Of a stretch of 64,000 bases of DNA, positions 44,355-54,104 are shown in pieces. The stretch is taken from positions 30,867,102 through 30,931,101 of the forward strand of contig NC_041006.1 of assembly GCF_004193775.1 (NCBI RefSeq), in the 5' to 3' direction. Within the stretch, counting starts at the first letter, position 1, and every line of letters starts with the position of its first letter. The DNA is from Glycine soja. Taxonomy: Eukaryota > Streptophyta > Magnoliopsida > Fabales > Fabaceae. Made by a program: the position numbers and the translations under genes. Under the pieces are notes generated by a model that saw nothing but the letters and a program-made list of their open reading frames with translations, ran no database searches and was not told where the DNA came from.

Positions 44355-44915
44355 ATGCTTCATAGGTTAAGCAGATGCTGCTTTTGCATCGTTACTCCAC
44401 GCCCTTGGCTTTTCATGGGCTTGGGCAACCCTAGCGACAAGTTTAAAGGAACCAAACACAATGTACCTTTCTTTCTTTTTACTTTTATTTCTGCTTCTTC
44501 TTATTCAACATATGTTAGTGTCTTGTTGTTCATTTCAGTTACCGCTTTGTTTGTTAGGAGTTAGTTTCGGTGGTTACAGGCTTTAGTTATCAACCATCAA
44601 ATTGCATAAAAAGTGTTTTGTAGTGTATAGGGGGCATAGTTGGTGTGTGAATTAGCAATTTTGTGATGAAATATGAGAACATGTTTTTTGTCCTAATCAG
44701 GTTGGCTTTGAGATGATTGATGCATTTGCGAAGTCACAGGGGATTCCTATGGACACTGTCCACTTCAAAGCTATTTTTGGAAAAGGTTTTTTGTCTGCCT
44801 CATTTGATATTCTTGTTTTTTGTTTCTCTTTCAATGCTTGTTGTAATTTGTGAATCTCAGGCACTGTGGTGGTTTGTTACAGGTTTTGTTGGTGAATCTC
44901 AGTGGTGAATCGATA
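44355..44915 (+). pseudogene. Captured peptidyl-tRNA hydrolase-like fragment
   Basis: Exon 44355-44462 reads [20 protein letters not shown] then HN up to a GT donor. Exon 44701-44785 reads VGFEMIDAFAKSQGIPMDTV then HFKAIFGKG. A third piece from 44883 reads GFVG and then jumps, by an internal deletion, to the part encoding NLSGES. This matches the organellar bacterial-type peptidyl-tRNA hydrolase family (GLGNPG motif, catalytic His in RHNVGF). Introns are retained, so it was captured from genomic DNA. The remaining two thirds of the gene are absent. Confidence 0.87.
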
Positions 44916-46490
44916 AGGAATTGAGATGTGTTGCCTTTTCTTTTTTCTATTATCCATCTATATATTTTGCTTTAGCTTCTACAAATTCCTTTTGAAAAAG
45001 AAACAAGTGTCAATTGGAAGCAAGTGTCAAATATTTACAGGTTCACTTTATTGCAAAACAGGTGTCAATTATTTATAGGTCCACATTATAATTAGAATTA
45101 CGTATAAAGTAATTCACATTTAACTATTATTTATAGGACTTAGGACTCTTGCTATAGGATTGATTATTTTCATATATGACTTTTATGTACTTCTTATAGA
45201 TAGTTTATATTGTTGTTTAGATAGTTTATGTTAATTTAGATTTTAACTAATTATTATTATTATTATTATTTCACGCCATTAAGGGAATACATCTAAGGAG
45301 GTATAATTTTGATTTCTGATTCTTATGTTTTTACTTCCACGAATTATATTTTTATGATATAAGTAATTAAAAATATGTGATCAAATTATATAGACTATGT
45401 TTTAATTATCTGTTATTTTTTGAAGAAGTATTTTGTTTATATTTATTTGTTCTTATAAAATTTTTTGGGTTTTTTTTTTCTCTATCTCTCCTTTATGTAA
45501 AAATTGTTGTATAAAAATTGGTGTATATTTATTTATGCTATAGTTTAAACTCTGGTCTCTTAATTACATTTCAGGTTACTACATTGTATGAGGATGATTG
45601 TGTGAGGCTCAAAAAGTCATTCAATAGCTCTGAAACCAATTTGGCCTTTACCAAAAGTAGCACACACACCGTAATATACATAACAAAATTCACTTTATTT
45701 GCTTCATTTTATGTTAGAAGTAAAAAAAGAAGGAAATAAGAAAAAAAATAAAAAGACAATTATTTTTCTTCTGGCATTGTATGAATAGAGAGAACAAAAG
45801 AGAGAGAAAAGTAGAGTGAAGAAACTAAAATTATGTTACATTCTATTCAAACAAATTTAATATAAAAAATATTAATTAACAAGAACACATTTCTAATTTC
45901 ATTGATTTTCTATTATCTCTCCATGCCTCCTCAACTGTGAAGTGGTGAAAAATATCAATAAGGGTCCACAAATTTTTGCTTTTTTCCCTTGTTTTGTGCC
46001 ATTTCAAATAATTAAAAGAAAAAGCTTAAGTAATATTTGGTATACAAAATATTTTAATACTTTTTAGAATATGGTATTAAAATAATATTTTCTTTCGTTT
46101 GGTAGAATTGAAATTAAAAATATTTCTCAGACATAATTTCTTTTTTGGGAGTGTTAACTTACATGAAAGTTTAAAAAAAAAACATTTTCACCTACACAAT
46201 CATAAACAAAACTTCCACATGAAAATGGATGTAAAATACTTCAATTAATTACACACTTGAATATGATCTACTCTGAGTGTCTTGAGTTCATTCCTTCAAA
46301 GTAATTGGCAATATACTATGCATTTGTGAATGAGCTTTGAAATGATAAACCAAACTTAAAATAGTGAGTAAGGTACATTTCGTAATGGGGCACTGTTGGC
46401 ATAAATTCAAGAAATTATACTGCGAATGATGGGGATAGTTACAACAAATCAAAATATTTTTCTTTAAAAAAAACACATTATAAGACAAAT
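44916..46490. other. Rest of CACTA 1 without recognised content
   Basis: AT-rich DNA. A possible exon-like stretch at 45575-45660 (after TTTCAG, reading VTTLYEDDCVRLKKSFNSSE) is not identified and may be a fourth captured fragment. Nothing else is seen. Confidence 0.45.
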
Positions 46491-46750
46491 CTTAAAAAAC
46501 TGTCTTAGAATGTTTAAGATTGTTTTCTCAAAAAACCATATTAGAATCTTCTATATATTTTTAACTTTTTTTTAAAAAATACATTCTAAGACGGTTCTCT
46601 AAAAAACCGTCTTAGAAAGTGTACCCTTCTAAGACAGTTTTTAGCTAAGAACCGTCATAAAAAATATAAATTTTTTACAACATCTCCTACAATGACGGTT
46701 AATAACTGACGTAGAATGCATATTTTAACCGACGTAAAAAGCTTTTTTTG
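46490..46750. repeat. Right subterminal inverted units of CACTA 1
   Basis: Hairpin units such as CTAAGACGGTTCTCTAAAAA with ACCGTCTTAGAA, CTAAGACAGTTTTTAGC with AACCGTCAT, and a diverged pair near 46695-46735 lie directly inside the terminal repeat. Confidence 0.82.
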
Positions 46751-46761
46751 TAGTAGTGCAT

Positions 46762-48480
46762 CCAAAAGAACTACAAGTTAAGCTCAAAACACGAATAACA
46801 AACCACTTCAATTCAGGACATCCATCCCCAAACATTTCCCACCATTTTGCAGGTGGCATAGTCTTCCAAGAGTTTATTGTCCATTAAAGACCTTTGGCAA
46901 AATGAAATTCAAGAAGTTGCCCATTAATTTTGTTTCTTACCCTAACATCCTTTACCAATCTCATCATACAAATAAACAATCCTTCTTTCACTTCTCGATT
47001 ATCTTTTTTAAAATCATCTTCAAAATGCAATTGAGGATTAAGATAATATGCAATTGCATGCAAAGGCCTATGAAGTTGGTTCTCCCACCTCTTATCAATA
47101 ATTTCCCAAATAGGTTCATAACTACACAAATAAATAACATAAAATATATTTAGAATTAGGCATAGTCACATAGATAAATAAAGTAAACTATATTTTATAA
47201 TTTGAAAAACTTACTTTTTCTTCACATTATTGAAGTTACTTTTAATCCTTTCCTTTGCATGATCCATCTCAACATTATGAAACCCATGGCGGGTTGTTGA
47301 TCAGAATACACCAATCGAAGGACTACCATAAGAGGGGCAGCAACTTTGGGGCATATGGATACATTCTTCCAAAATCTACTATCCAAAACTGAATTTTCTA
47401 CTTTTATCCCTTCTTGTGAAGTTCCAAACTTATTTTTTTCCACTCCCCAGAACTAAACAACCTCATCAAAGATGTTTTCATTTCATGGAGACAAGCTAAA
47501 GTTAAGTAAGCAATTGCAAATCTAGTCATACCAAGTCTAACCAAGTCCCTACCATTTGTGTACTTCTTGAGCATGCTAATAAGCATTGTTCTACCATATA
47601 TATATAAGTGGTTATCTTTCTTCCCTTCTTTATAGTAGCTTCATGAACCTTCAAATGTTTCTCCAAGTCCTCAAGTATCATATCAATGCAATGGGCAACA
47701 CATGGAGTCCAACACAAATTTGGTCGAGTATGCATCCACAATTCTCCTACTGCTTTGAAATTCGCAGCATTATCAATAATCACCTGAACTACATTTTCTT
47801 CTCCAACAAATTTGACATCATCTAACATCTTAAAAACTTTGTCAGTTGTTTTTGAGATGTCAGAAGTATCTAAGGAATACAAGAATATTGTTCCTTTTGG
47901 ACTGTTCACCAAAAAGTTACAAATTGAACGCCTTTTTTTATTTGTCCACCCATTAGACATTATTGAGCCATCAGTTCTCTTCCACTCATCCCTAAACTCT
48001 TGCAAATTGTCATCATTTTTCTGCATTGCTTGTTTCAATAGCTTCTCTCTAATATCATGATAAGATAGAGGTCTATAGTCAGGTCCATATTTCCCAATCA
48101 TCTCACACATCTTTGAAAATGCAGGATTTTTGATAGCATTGAATGGAATGACACTTGTGTAAAAAAATTCAGCAACTTGAGCATCAACTAAAGGTTTATC
48201 TTTTTTTTTTCATCAATTGATTCAAAGTTGCTTGAACATTGCCACTCCCACTACTTGCACTACCTTTTTTTTCCTTTTGAACCAAAACCTCTTTGTCCCT
48301 GCAAGTTGGTTGCCTCTGCCCGCTCAACACTTTCTTCATCTTCATCAATACTATTTAATCTTCTTTTCTTTTCTTTTGTTGCTTTAGATTCAGCAATAAT
48401 TTTCATCATTAGCAATTTGATCTCATCTGGCACGTAGCATAAGGCTCAGAATCTTTAAGAATAAGAGTGGTTACCTGAAA
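46762..48480 (-). pseudogene. hAT element 2 transposase, N-terminal and central part
   Basis: Read on the minus strand from 48477 (after a TTTCAG acceptor): a linker, then FFYTSVIPFNAIKNPAF-like text and SNGWTNKKRRSICNFLVNSP, VVQVIIDNAANFKAVGEL and CWTPCVAHCIDMILEDL (DUF659). Next come DSRFWKNV and VLRLVYSDQQPAMGF, an intron at 47122-47214, then RWENQLHRPLHAIAYYLNPQ, WWEMFGDGCPELK and VLSLTCSSFGC, where the CACTA element interrupts. A two-base expansion in a TATATATA run near 47600 breaks the frame (TTYIY). The BED-finger exon expected upstream of 48480 was not found. Confidence 0.87.
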
Positions 48481-50568
48481 TAAAAAAATAAACTGAATGA
48501 TAAGCATGGAGAAGATCTTCAATCTGAAAAGTAATTTGCTTAAAAATAATTTATTATTATGTAAAAAAGATGTTTTGCATACTCTTTAAGGATTACAAAA
48601 ATTCAGCCATACATATATAAGTGAAAATATAAATAATTAATATTATCAGAACAGTTGAGAGATGTCACTAATATAAGGAGTATAAAATTTCAGCCAATTT
48701 CTTCTAACATATAAAACTATGGCAGTGTTGTAGCCCCGATTTTTTTTCTTCTTAAATTGCAATATGCAAGAATACACTAACCAATTATCATTGTTGTTAT
48801 TTTTCACTTAAATTTCTTATTAATCTCCTCTATAGATAGCAAGTATTCCTGCAGCCTGCATACAAAACTTTGAGAAATAGGCAATGGAAGATCCCAAAAA
48901 TATACTCATCATAAAAGCTATGCCTTTGATGTTAAAAGCTATGTATTCTTTGCACAAATCAAACTCAAGGCTTCTTTCTAATGATTGGTAAATTTTGAGC
49001 AGTAGTGTTTCAATTTTTAACAAATGTTTGTTGAATTATACATCAATAGTAAATGCAGCGTAGTACACCTATGGTAGTCAATGACTTGAACTTCATGATC
49101 ATAAAAGCATTGTCTGTCATATTTTTTGTTAGAAAGAACTTTCTTGAACTTCATGATCATAAAACTTCAAGGACATAGTTGTGTGTCTCTGTTATATGGA
49201 TTTACCCTTAAAAATGATCTTTGAACCAACAATACGATATATTGTAAACTAATATTTTGAGTTTGAAACTAACTAACCATAATTGCATACTTGTTTTTCT
49301 TCAATTTGTTGAATTACATTGTTGCAGCAAAAATATTACACGAAAAATAAAAACATTTTATTTGTTATGTATTAGAAACTACTAAGGCTTTAACATGGTA
49401 GAATCTTGCCTATAAGTTGTTTACATGGGTGCAAAGAGAGAAGACTGGTATTAGGAGAGTAGCTTGGATGTAGAAGGAGATTGATTAGGCAAAACCTTGA
49501 AACTATTAAGAAGGATTTAGAGGTAAAGGGTTTTTCATGAACATGATTCTTAATAAAACTCTATGGCATTGCTTGATTCATGTCACTGACTCCATCTTGT
49601 AGGAAAAGGATTAGATGTTGTTATTGTACCAAGACTTTAAGATTTCATTTAACTGTAAGAAACTAAACTAAGAATTCCTAGTTCTCTAGCTACTGAGTAG
49701 GATTAAGCTATGTGAATACTTTTCCTTCTGCCTATATTGCTTTATTAAATGCATCCACAACCTAGCACTTCACTCTGAAGTTCTTAAATGGGTCTTGCCA
49801 ATTATAAAGGGTGTAGCATTACTGCCTTAGTTTGAAAATAATTATAAAGCACTTTTGTGTAGAAATGTTTAGTCTCTATACAAAAGAAACAAAGCTTACT
49901 TATGAGTTTTGACTGTAGATGGACTAAGGTATGATACAAAAACTTGCAACCCTGAAGATGAACCTGCCAGTAGTCAACAATAGCACCCAGGTATGGTATC
50001 CTCAACTACGGTGGGAATACACTTTTTTTCCAGAAATTTTGAGCTAAAAGAGCATTACTACAAATCCAACGCAAAAGAAAAAAGGTTAACTTAAAAAAAT
50101 TGGGTCACTATATTGAAAAATCAAAAATGGGGAAAAATTGAAAAACACTTCAGTGACTTCACCCACCGTGTCGCACACTTGCATAGTCGCACTCCAACAC
50201 CGAAAACCTCCCTTCATTGTCGCACCCCACTGTTGCCCTCCGACACCAACCACATCACAACAAGAAGCCAGGAATCACGAACCAAATAAGCAGCTCAGTT
50301 TGCACTTTGTAGAACTCGAACAAGGAAGACAGAGAAAATGAAGCTTGAGTCTATCAAATAAGCAGTTGTAGCATGACGCCGTTTTGGGTTTTCATAAACC
50401 CGCAAACTCATATCAGACTCGCGAGTCTACCCAAACTTGCCTGAGTCTGTGCTAACTCAGACAAGTCTACTTCGTTTTTTATTCTGCTTTCGATTTAACT
50501 CGCCGAGGCTTAGTGGAATTGTAAAATCGTATGATTCTACGATTTAACACGCGAGTTTGACAACCATG
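48481..50568. other. 5' non-coding part of hAT element 2
   Basis: AT-rich intron or leader sequence of the element. The last 200 bp have ACTCG/CGAGT-rich subterminal repeats. No BED zinc finger was recognised here. Confidence 0.55.
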
Positions 50569-50576
50569 GATAAGGG

Positions 50577-51514
50577 TAACATATATTTGCACTTTTTTAT
50601 ATTTACTAAATCTAATATTCTTGTTGAATACCAACCGTTTTCACTATTCTAAGTCTCTTGCATTTACGCATGTAAGACGATGGAGTTATATATCCTTTTG
50701 CGGATCAACCAATCTAAGGTTCATTAACTATGATGTCTAATGGTCCAATCCAAATATGACAATATTATATAACCCATATTAGATTTAGAAAATAGGGCAT
50801 GGTACACTTTCATACTTAAATGTTTTTTACTTAGATATTATTTCTCAAAGACACGATCTAGCAAGAGAAATTCTATATATCCACTTTAAGCATCTATGCC
50901 ACAAATAAAAACTAAAAAGAAAGCTAGTGATGATCCCCTGTTTAGATATTAATATTACAAGAAAAAAATCATTTGGTATGAAAATTCTCTTCGCATGTTA
51001 ATTAAAAAAATGGTCTCAAAGTTTATTATACGACAAAATTTGTAATAATTTTTTACCACAATTTTGCTCATTGCAAATATTTTAGAAAGAAGTTTTCTTT
51101 TTATCATGATTTTGAGACGAAAAACAAGACCAGATATATTGGTTTAATTTTCATTTTTCAAAAATTTCGAGATTAAATTTGTAATAAAAATGATAAAATT
51201 TATTTCATTTATTATTTAAAAAATATAAAAATGAAGTTATACAAAAATTTCCATCACAATAATGTTGTCATAGAAAATAATAATAACAATAAGAAGAAGA
51301 AGAAAAAGAATAACAATAATGATTCAATAGCTACAAAGTCTTACATTATTTAGAAGTCAATACCAAAGGACTTTTATAATATCCTCTTAACTCACCAAGC
51401 ACCTTTTACTAAGGATAAAACTATGACAATCGACTGAACACTTAAACGGACAATACTCAGATATGGGGATCCTAATATCATTTTGGTATGTTACATTTTT
51501 GCCTTTTTCATTTT
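50577..51514. other. AT-rich spacer
   Basis: No gene or element recognised. Contains an AAG/AAT-rich run at about 51278-51320. Confidence 0.55.
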
Positions 51515-51990
51515 AGTCCTTTATGTTTTAAAACTCCAAATTTGATCCACAGGAATACTCAAATTACTTCGATGGCCTTTCTCAATGATCAACCTTATAA
51601 GCTCATGAATACTAGGTACAAAATTTTTATCTTGGAATCTCAAAACTCCATTAAGCCCTAATGTAAACGTATTCTCTTTCCCTTGGGCTAAAGACTCAGT
51701 CTCTAATTGAGCTAACAAGAATGGGTTTGACTTTTGACCTTCTCTAATCTTCTTTATCAAACTATAGTCACCTTCAAAATACCCAACCTCACACTCCTAG
51801 GGGTAACCTAACACACCAAACTCGTGTCTCTAAATTGTTCTATATAAGGTCCATCTCCTTAGACCATCAATGTAGACATATGCAAAGATTTTCTACTCAA
51901 GACATCAATCACCACATTGGCTTTACTGGCCTGTTAACTAAGCTTAAACTTATAGTCCTTAAAGGTATTCAAACCACTTCCTCTATCTTA
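51515..51990 (-). pseudogene. Ty3/gypsy chromovirus fragment (RNase H to integrase)
   Basis: The minus strand reads EYLKDYKFKLS, SKANVVIDVLSRKSLHMS (end of RNase H), EQFRDTSLVC and then, at 51760-51521, REGQKSNPFLLAQLE, LGLNGVLRFQDKNFVPSIHE and IIEKGHRSNLSI, the zinc-binding start of integrase. This matches Tekay/Del-type chromoviruses. Stops and frame changes are present, and nothing of the element remains on either side. Confidence 0.8.
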
Positions 51991-52127
51991 TAAAAAAAAG
52001 CCATTTTAGAATGAAAGGAAAGAGAAAGAGATAGAGAGAAAGGTGAGTGGAGAGACAAAGACAGAGGAAAATGGCTAGAATAGTGGAGAAAGACGTGGTA
52101 TGGATATGAGAGAGTTTCAACATTCCC

Positions 52128-52363
52128 CTTTTCACATTTCCCTGGTGATTTCTTACAATCAGATATGTGGATAGTGTTCAACTGGTGGGGGAAAGTTTGT
52201 GATTTGTTCATTTCAAGGAAGCGAGATAAGCATGGGGTTAGGTTTGGTTTTGTAAGTTTAAAGGAATCCACAATGATCTAGGAGTTCGTTAAGAAATTAG
52301 ACCAAATTACTATAGGGAACAACAAAATACAAGTCAAAATTCCACATTTCGACAAGGACGATA
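52128..52363 (+). pseudogene. Plant LINE ORF1 fragment (RRM-like)
   Basis: The plus strand reads FPGDFLQSDMWIVFNWWGKV, CDLFISRKRDKHGVRFGFVS, LKES, a stop, then EFVKKLDQITIGNNKIQVKI PHFDKDD. This is the RRM-like nucleic-acid-binding domain at the start of many plant LINE ORF1 proteins. It is cut at 52363, where the CACTA element with left end at 52367 is inserted. Confidence 0.72.
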
Positions 52364-52388
52364 CATCACTATTAGAAAATACACTTTC

Positions 52389-52985
52389 AACATCGGTTAT
52401 TTAGAACATTCTACATCGGTTCTAAAACCAATGTTGAAAGTGACGATGTTGAATGTATGAATGTTAACATCGGTTTTGGAGAACCGATGTTAACATACAT
52501 ATAACAACATCGGTTCTCTAAATAACCGATGTTAAACACAATGAACAACAGCAAAAAAAGTGTACGCATGATGAACGTTGACATTGGTTTTCCAGTAAAA
52601 CCGATGTTAATATGTTAATTTAACATCGGTTTTCTAGAAAAACCGATGTTAATATATGCCCTTAACATCGGTTTTGCTAGAAAACTGATGTCAACGTTGA
52701 TGATGCATACACTTATTTGGTGTAGTTCTTTGTGTATAACATCGGTTAATTATAAATAACCGATGTTAATATTCAAATATTCACATCGGTTATATATAAC
52801 TAACCGATGTTAATGTACACTAGTTGACATCGGTTATCTACAGATAACCGATGTTAAAATACAAACGCTGACATCGGTTATACACAAAAAACCAATGTTA
52901 ATATACAAGCGTTAACATCGGTTTTCTATTATAACTGATGTTGGTTATGATATTGACATCGGTTTTTGTTAATAACCGATGTTGT
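52389..52985. repeat. Subterminal hairpin array AACATCGGTT...AACCGATGTT
   Basis: About eleven consecutive units, each with arms close to AACATCGGTT and AACCGATGTT around a 10-14 bp loop, spaced about 45-60 bp apart. Single-base changes distinguish the arms (for example ACCAATGTT, AACTGATGTC). In CACTA elements such repeats are the binding sites of the TNPA-type protein that pairs the ends. Confidence 0.92.
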
Positions 52986-53227
52986 TTTCAAATATTTTTT
53001 TTATATATACTTTCTATTTTTACAGTAAACCCAAAATTGTACGTGTCAAATGCAATTTCAGGAGGCCTAATTCATAGCAAATAAACATTTTATTCTGCTT
53101 TCAAACAGTTTTAATAATAATAAACATCAAATAATTTATATATATATTATAAAGAACAATCAACAAATGAATTCAATGTTCATGTTACATAGAAAATGTC
53201 AAAAATGTTAAAAAATGTCCCTAAATC

Positions 53228-53500
53228 CTAGGCCTGATCTCTAACTCGGAGATAAAACTGCGCCCACTGGATCCGCAATGCTTTTAATGTCTCAGGCTCC
53301 AATGGTCTAGGGTCGTTAAAATACTGCATGATTAAATAAATCATATTAAGTTAATAATGTAATACAAATTATAAATAAATCGATTTTGTTTGAAATAAAC
53401 TTACCGCTTCCCAATTATTTCTAAAAGTTCCTAAAATGATGGTGGACATCCAGTGCATGACATAGTAGCCGCACTCAGTAGTTCCTTTTTGTCTATTACA
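53228..53500 (-). pseudogene. Ulp1-like cysteine protease, last two exons
   Basis: Exon 53500-53405 follows a TTTAG acceptor and reads KGTTECGYYVMHWMSTIILG, then TFRNNWEA, ending at GTAAGT. Exon 53323-53228 reads YFNDPRPLEPETLKALRIQW, then AQFYLRVRDQA and a stop. ECGYYVMHWM is the catalytic-Cys motif of the Ulp1/SENP (C48) family, and the C-terminal part matches versions carried by plant transposons. The upstream half with the catalytic His and Asp was not found. It lies downstream of and on the same strand as the transposase. Confidence 0.75.
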
Positions 53501-53752
53501 CTAAATACATAATGAAATTTGGATATTAATTAAACTACACTGTAATTTACAAAACAAAAGTTGAAAGGAAAGATATTGACCTGATAGACGAGGAAGAAGC
53601 ATAGATTGGTGGTGATCGTTCTAGTGCAACCTCGAATAAAGCTGAGATTTATAACGGTCAATGATGATGCAGAAGCCTAAACCAAAGAGGGTGGAGAGTG
53701 TCAATGATGATGCAGAAGCCTTTGGTGATCACTGGAAAATTCTGATTGCTTT

Positions 53753-54055
53753 ATGCATTCTGAAGCTGAAGCACTAGAACATACGAAGAAAAGAGATACA
53801 GGCCATCAAAGTGTGTCACTGGAGAATGAGACAGGAGATTCAACTATGCTGAAGATGGGAGATTCAGCTAAAGTTGTGATAAAACAAGACATGAAGGGAA
53901 GAGAGCATAAATATGGGTTTAACAACAATGAACGTGAGAAGCCAGAGAAGAAAAGGGTGGTGGATGATGAAACTGGCGACAAACATGAGCTGGATGAAGT
54001 CCTAAGGAGGCAAATTGAAACAAAAAACCGATGCCTCAATCAGAGAAAAATGTAG
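53753..54055 (+). CDS. Unidentified charged ORF inside CACTA 2
   Basis: This 100-codon open frame is opposite in strand to the transposase. It is very rich in Lys, Glu and Asp (for example SLENETGDSTMLKMGDSAKV, EREKPEKKRVVDDETGDKHE) and ends RRQIETKNRCLNQRKM. The composition is coding-like. I do not recognise the family. It could be a captured exon of a host nuclear protein or part of an accessory gene. An upstream duplication (TGATGATGCAGAAGCCT at about 53659 and 53708) suggests the DNA in front was rearranged. Confidence 0.4.
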   Translation: MHSEAEALEHTKKRDTGHQSVSLENETGDSTMLKMGDSAKVVIKQDMKGREHKYGFNNNEREKPEKKRVVDDETGDKHELDEVLRRQIETKNRCLNQRKM

Positions 54056-54104
54056 CTGTCACTTACTAGCTTTGGTGACCTCTGTCTCTGCAGAAAATTA
54101 CATT

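Larger units (their letters stand above)
42544..46758 (+). mobile_element. CACTA element carrying fragments of three host genes
   Basis: The 3 bp duplication CAT (42541-42543 and 46759-46761) and the ends CACTACTAAAAAC and, reversed, CACTACTACAAAA identify a complete 4215 bp CACTA element. Subterminal regions carry inverted AAGACGGTT / AACCGTCTT units on both sides. No transposase is present. Inside, all on the plus strand, are pieces of a thaumatin-like gene, NC2-beta/Dr1 and a peptidyl-tRNA hydrolase gene. Gene-fragment-bearing CACTA elements are known from soybean (Tgm-Express1), but I do not recall this set of genes. It is inserted into the dimerisation region of a hAT transposase gene. 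Confidence 0.93.
41693..50568 (-). mobile_element. hAT element 2, split by a CACTA element
   Basis: A perfect 8 bp duplication GATAAGGG flanks it (41685-41692 and 50569-50576), the hallmark of hAT insertion. The left end TAAGATTATCATACTCG and the reverse complement of the right end, CATGGTTGTCAAACTCG, form imperfect terminal repeats. Both subterminal regions are rich in ACTCG and CGAGT units. The minus strand carries a hAT transposase pseudogene spread over 41982-48480. Removing the CACTA element (42544-46758 plus one CAT) leaves about 4.66 kb, a normal hAT size. Confidence 0.92.

Noticed and set aside
52128..52363. Host RNA-binding protein gene
   Set aside because: The RRM-like text matches the N-terminal domain of plant LINE ORF1 better than host splicing factors, and it has stops.
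52389..52985. CRISPR-like array
   Set aside because: Repeats are inverted pairs with short variable loops at a CACTA end in a plant genome, not direct repeats with unique spacers.
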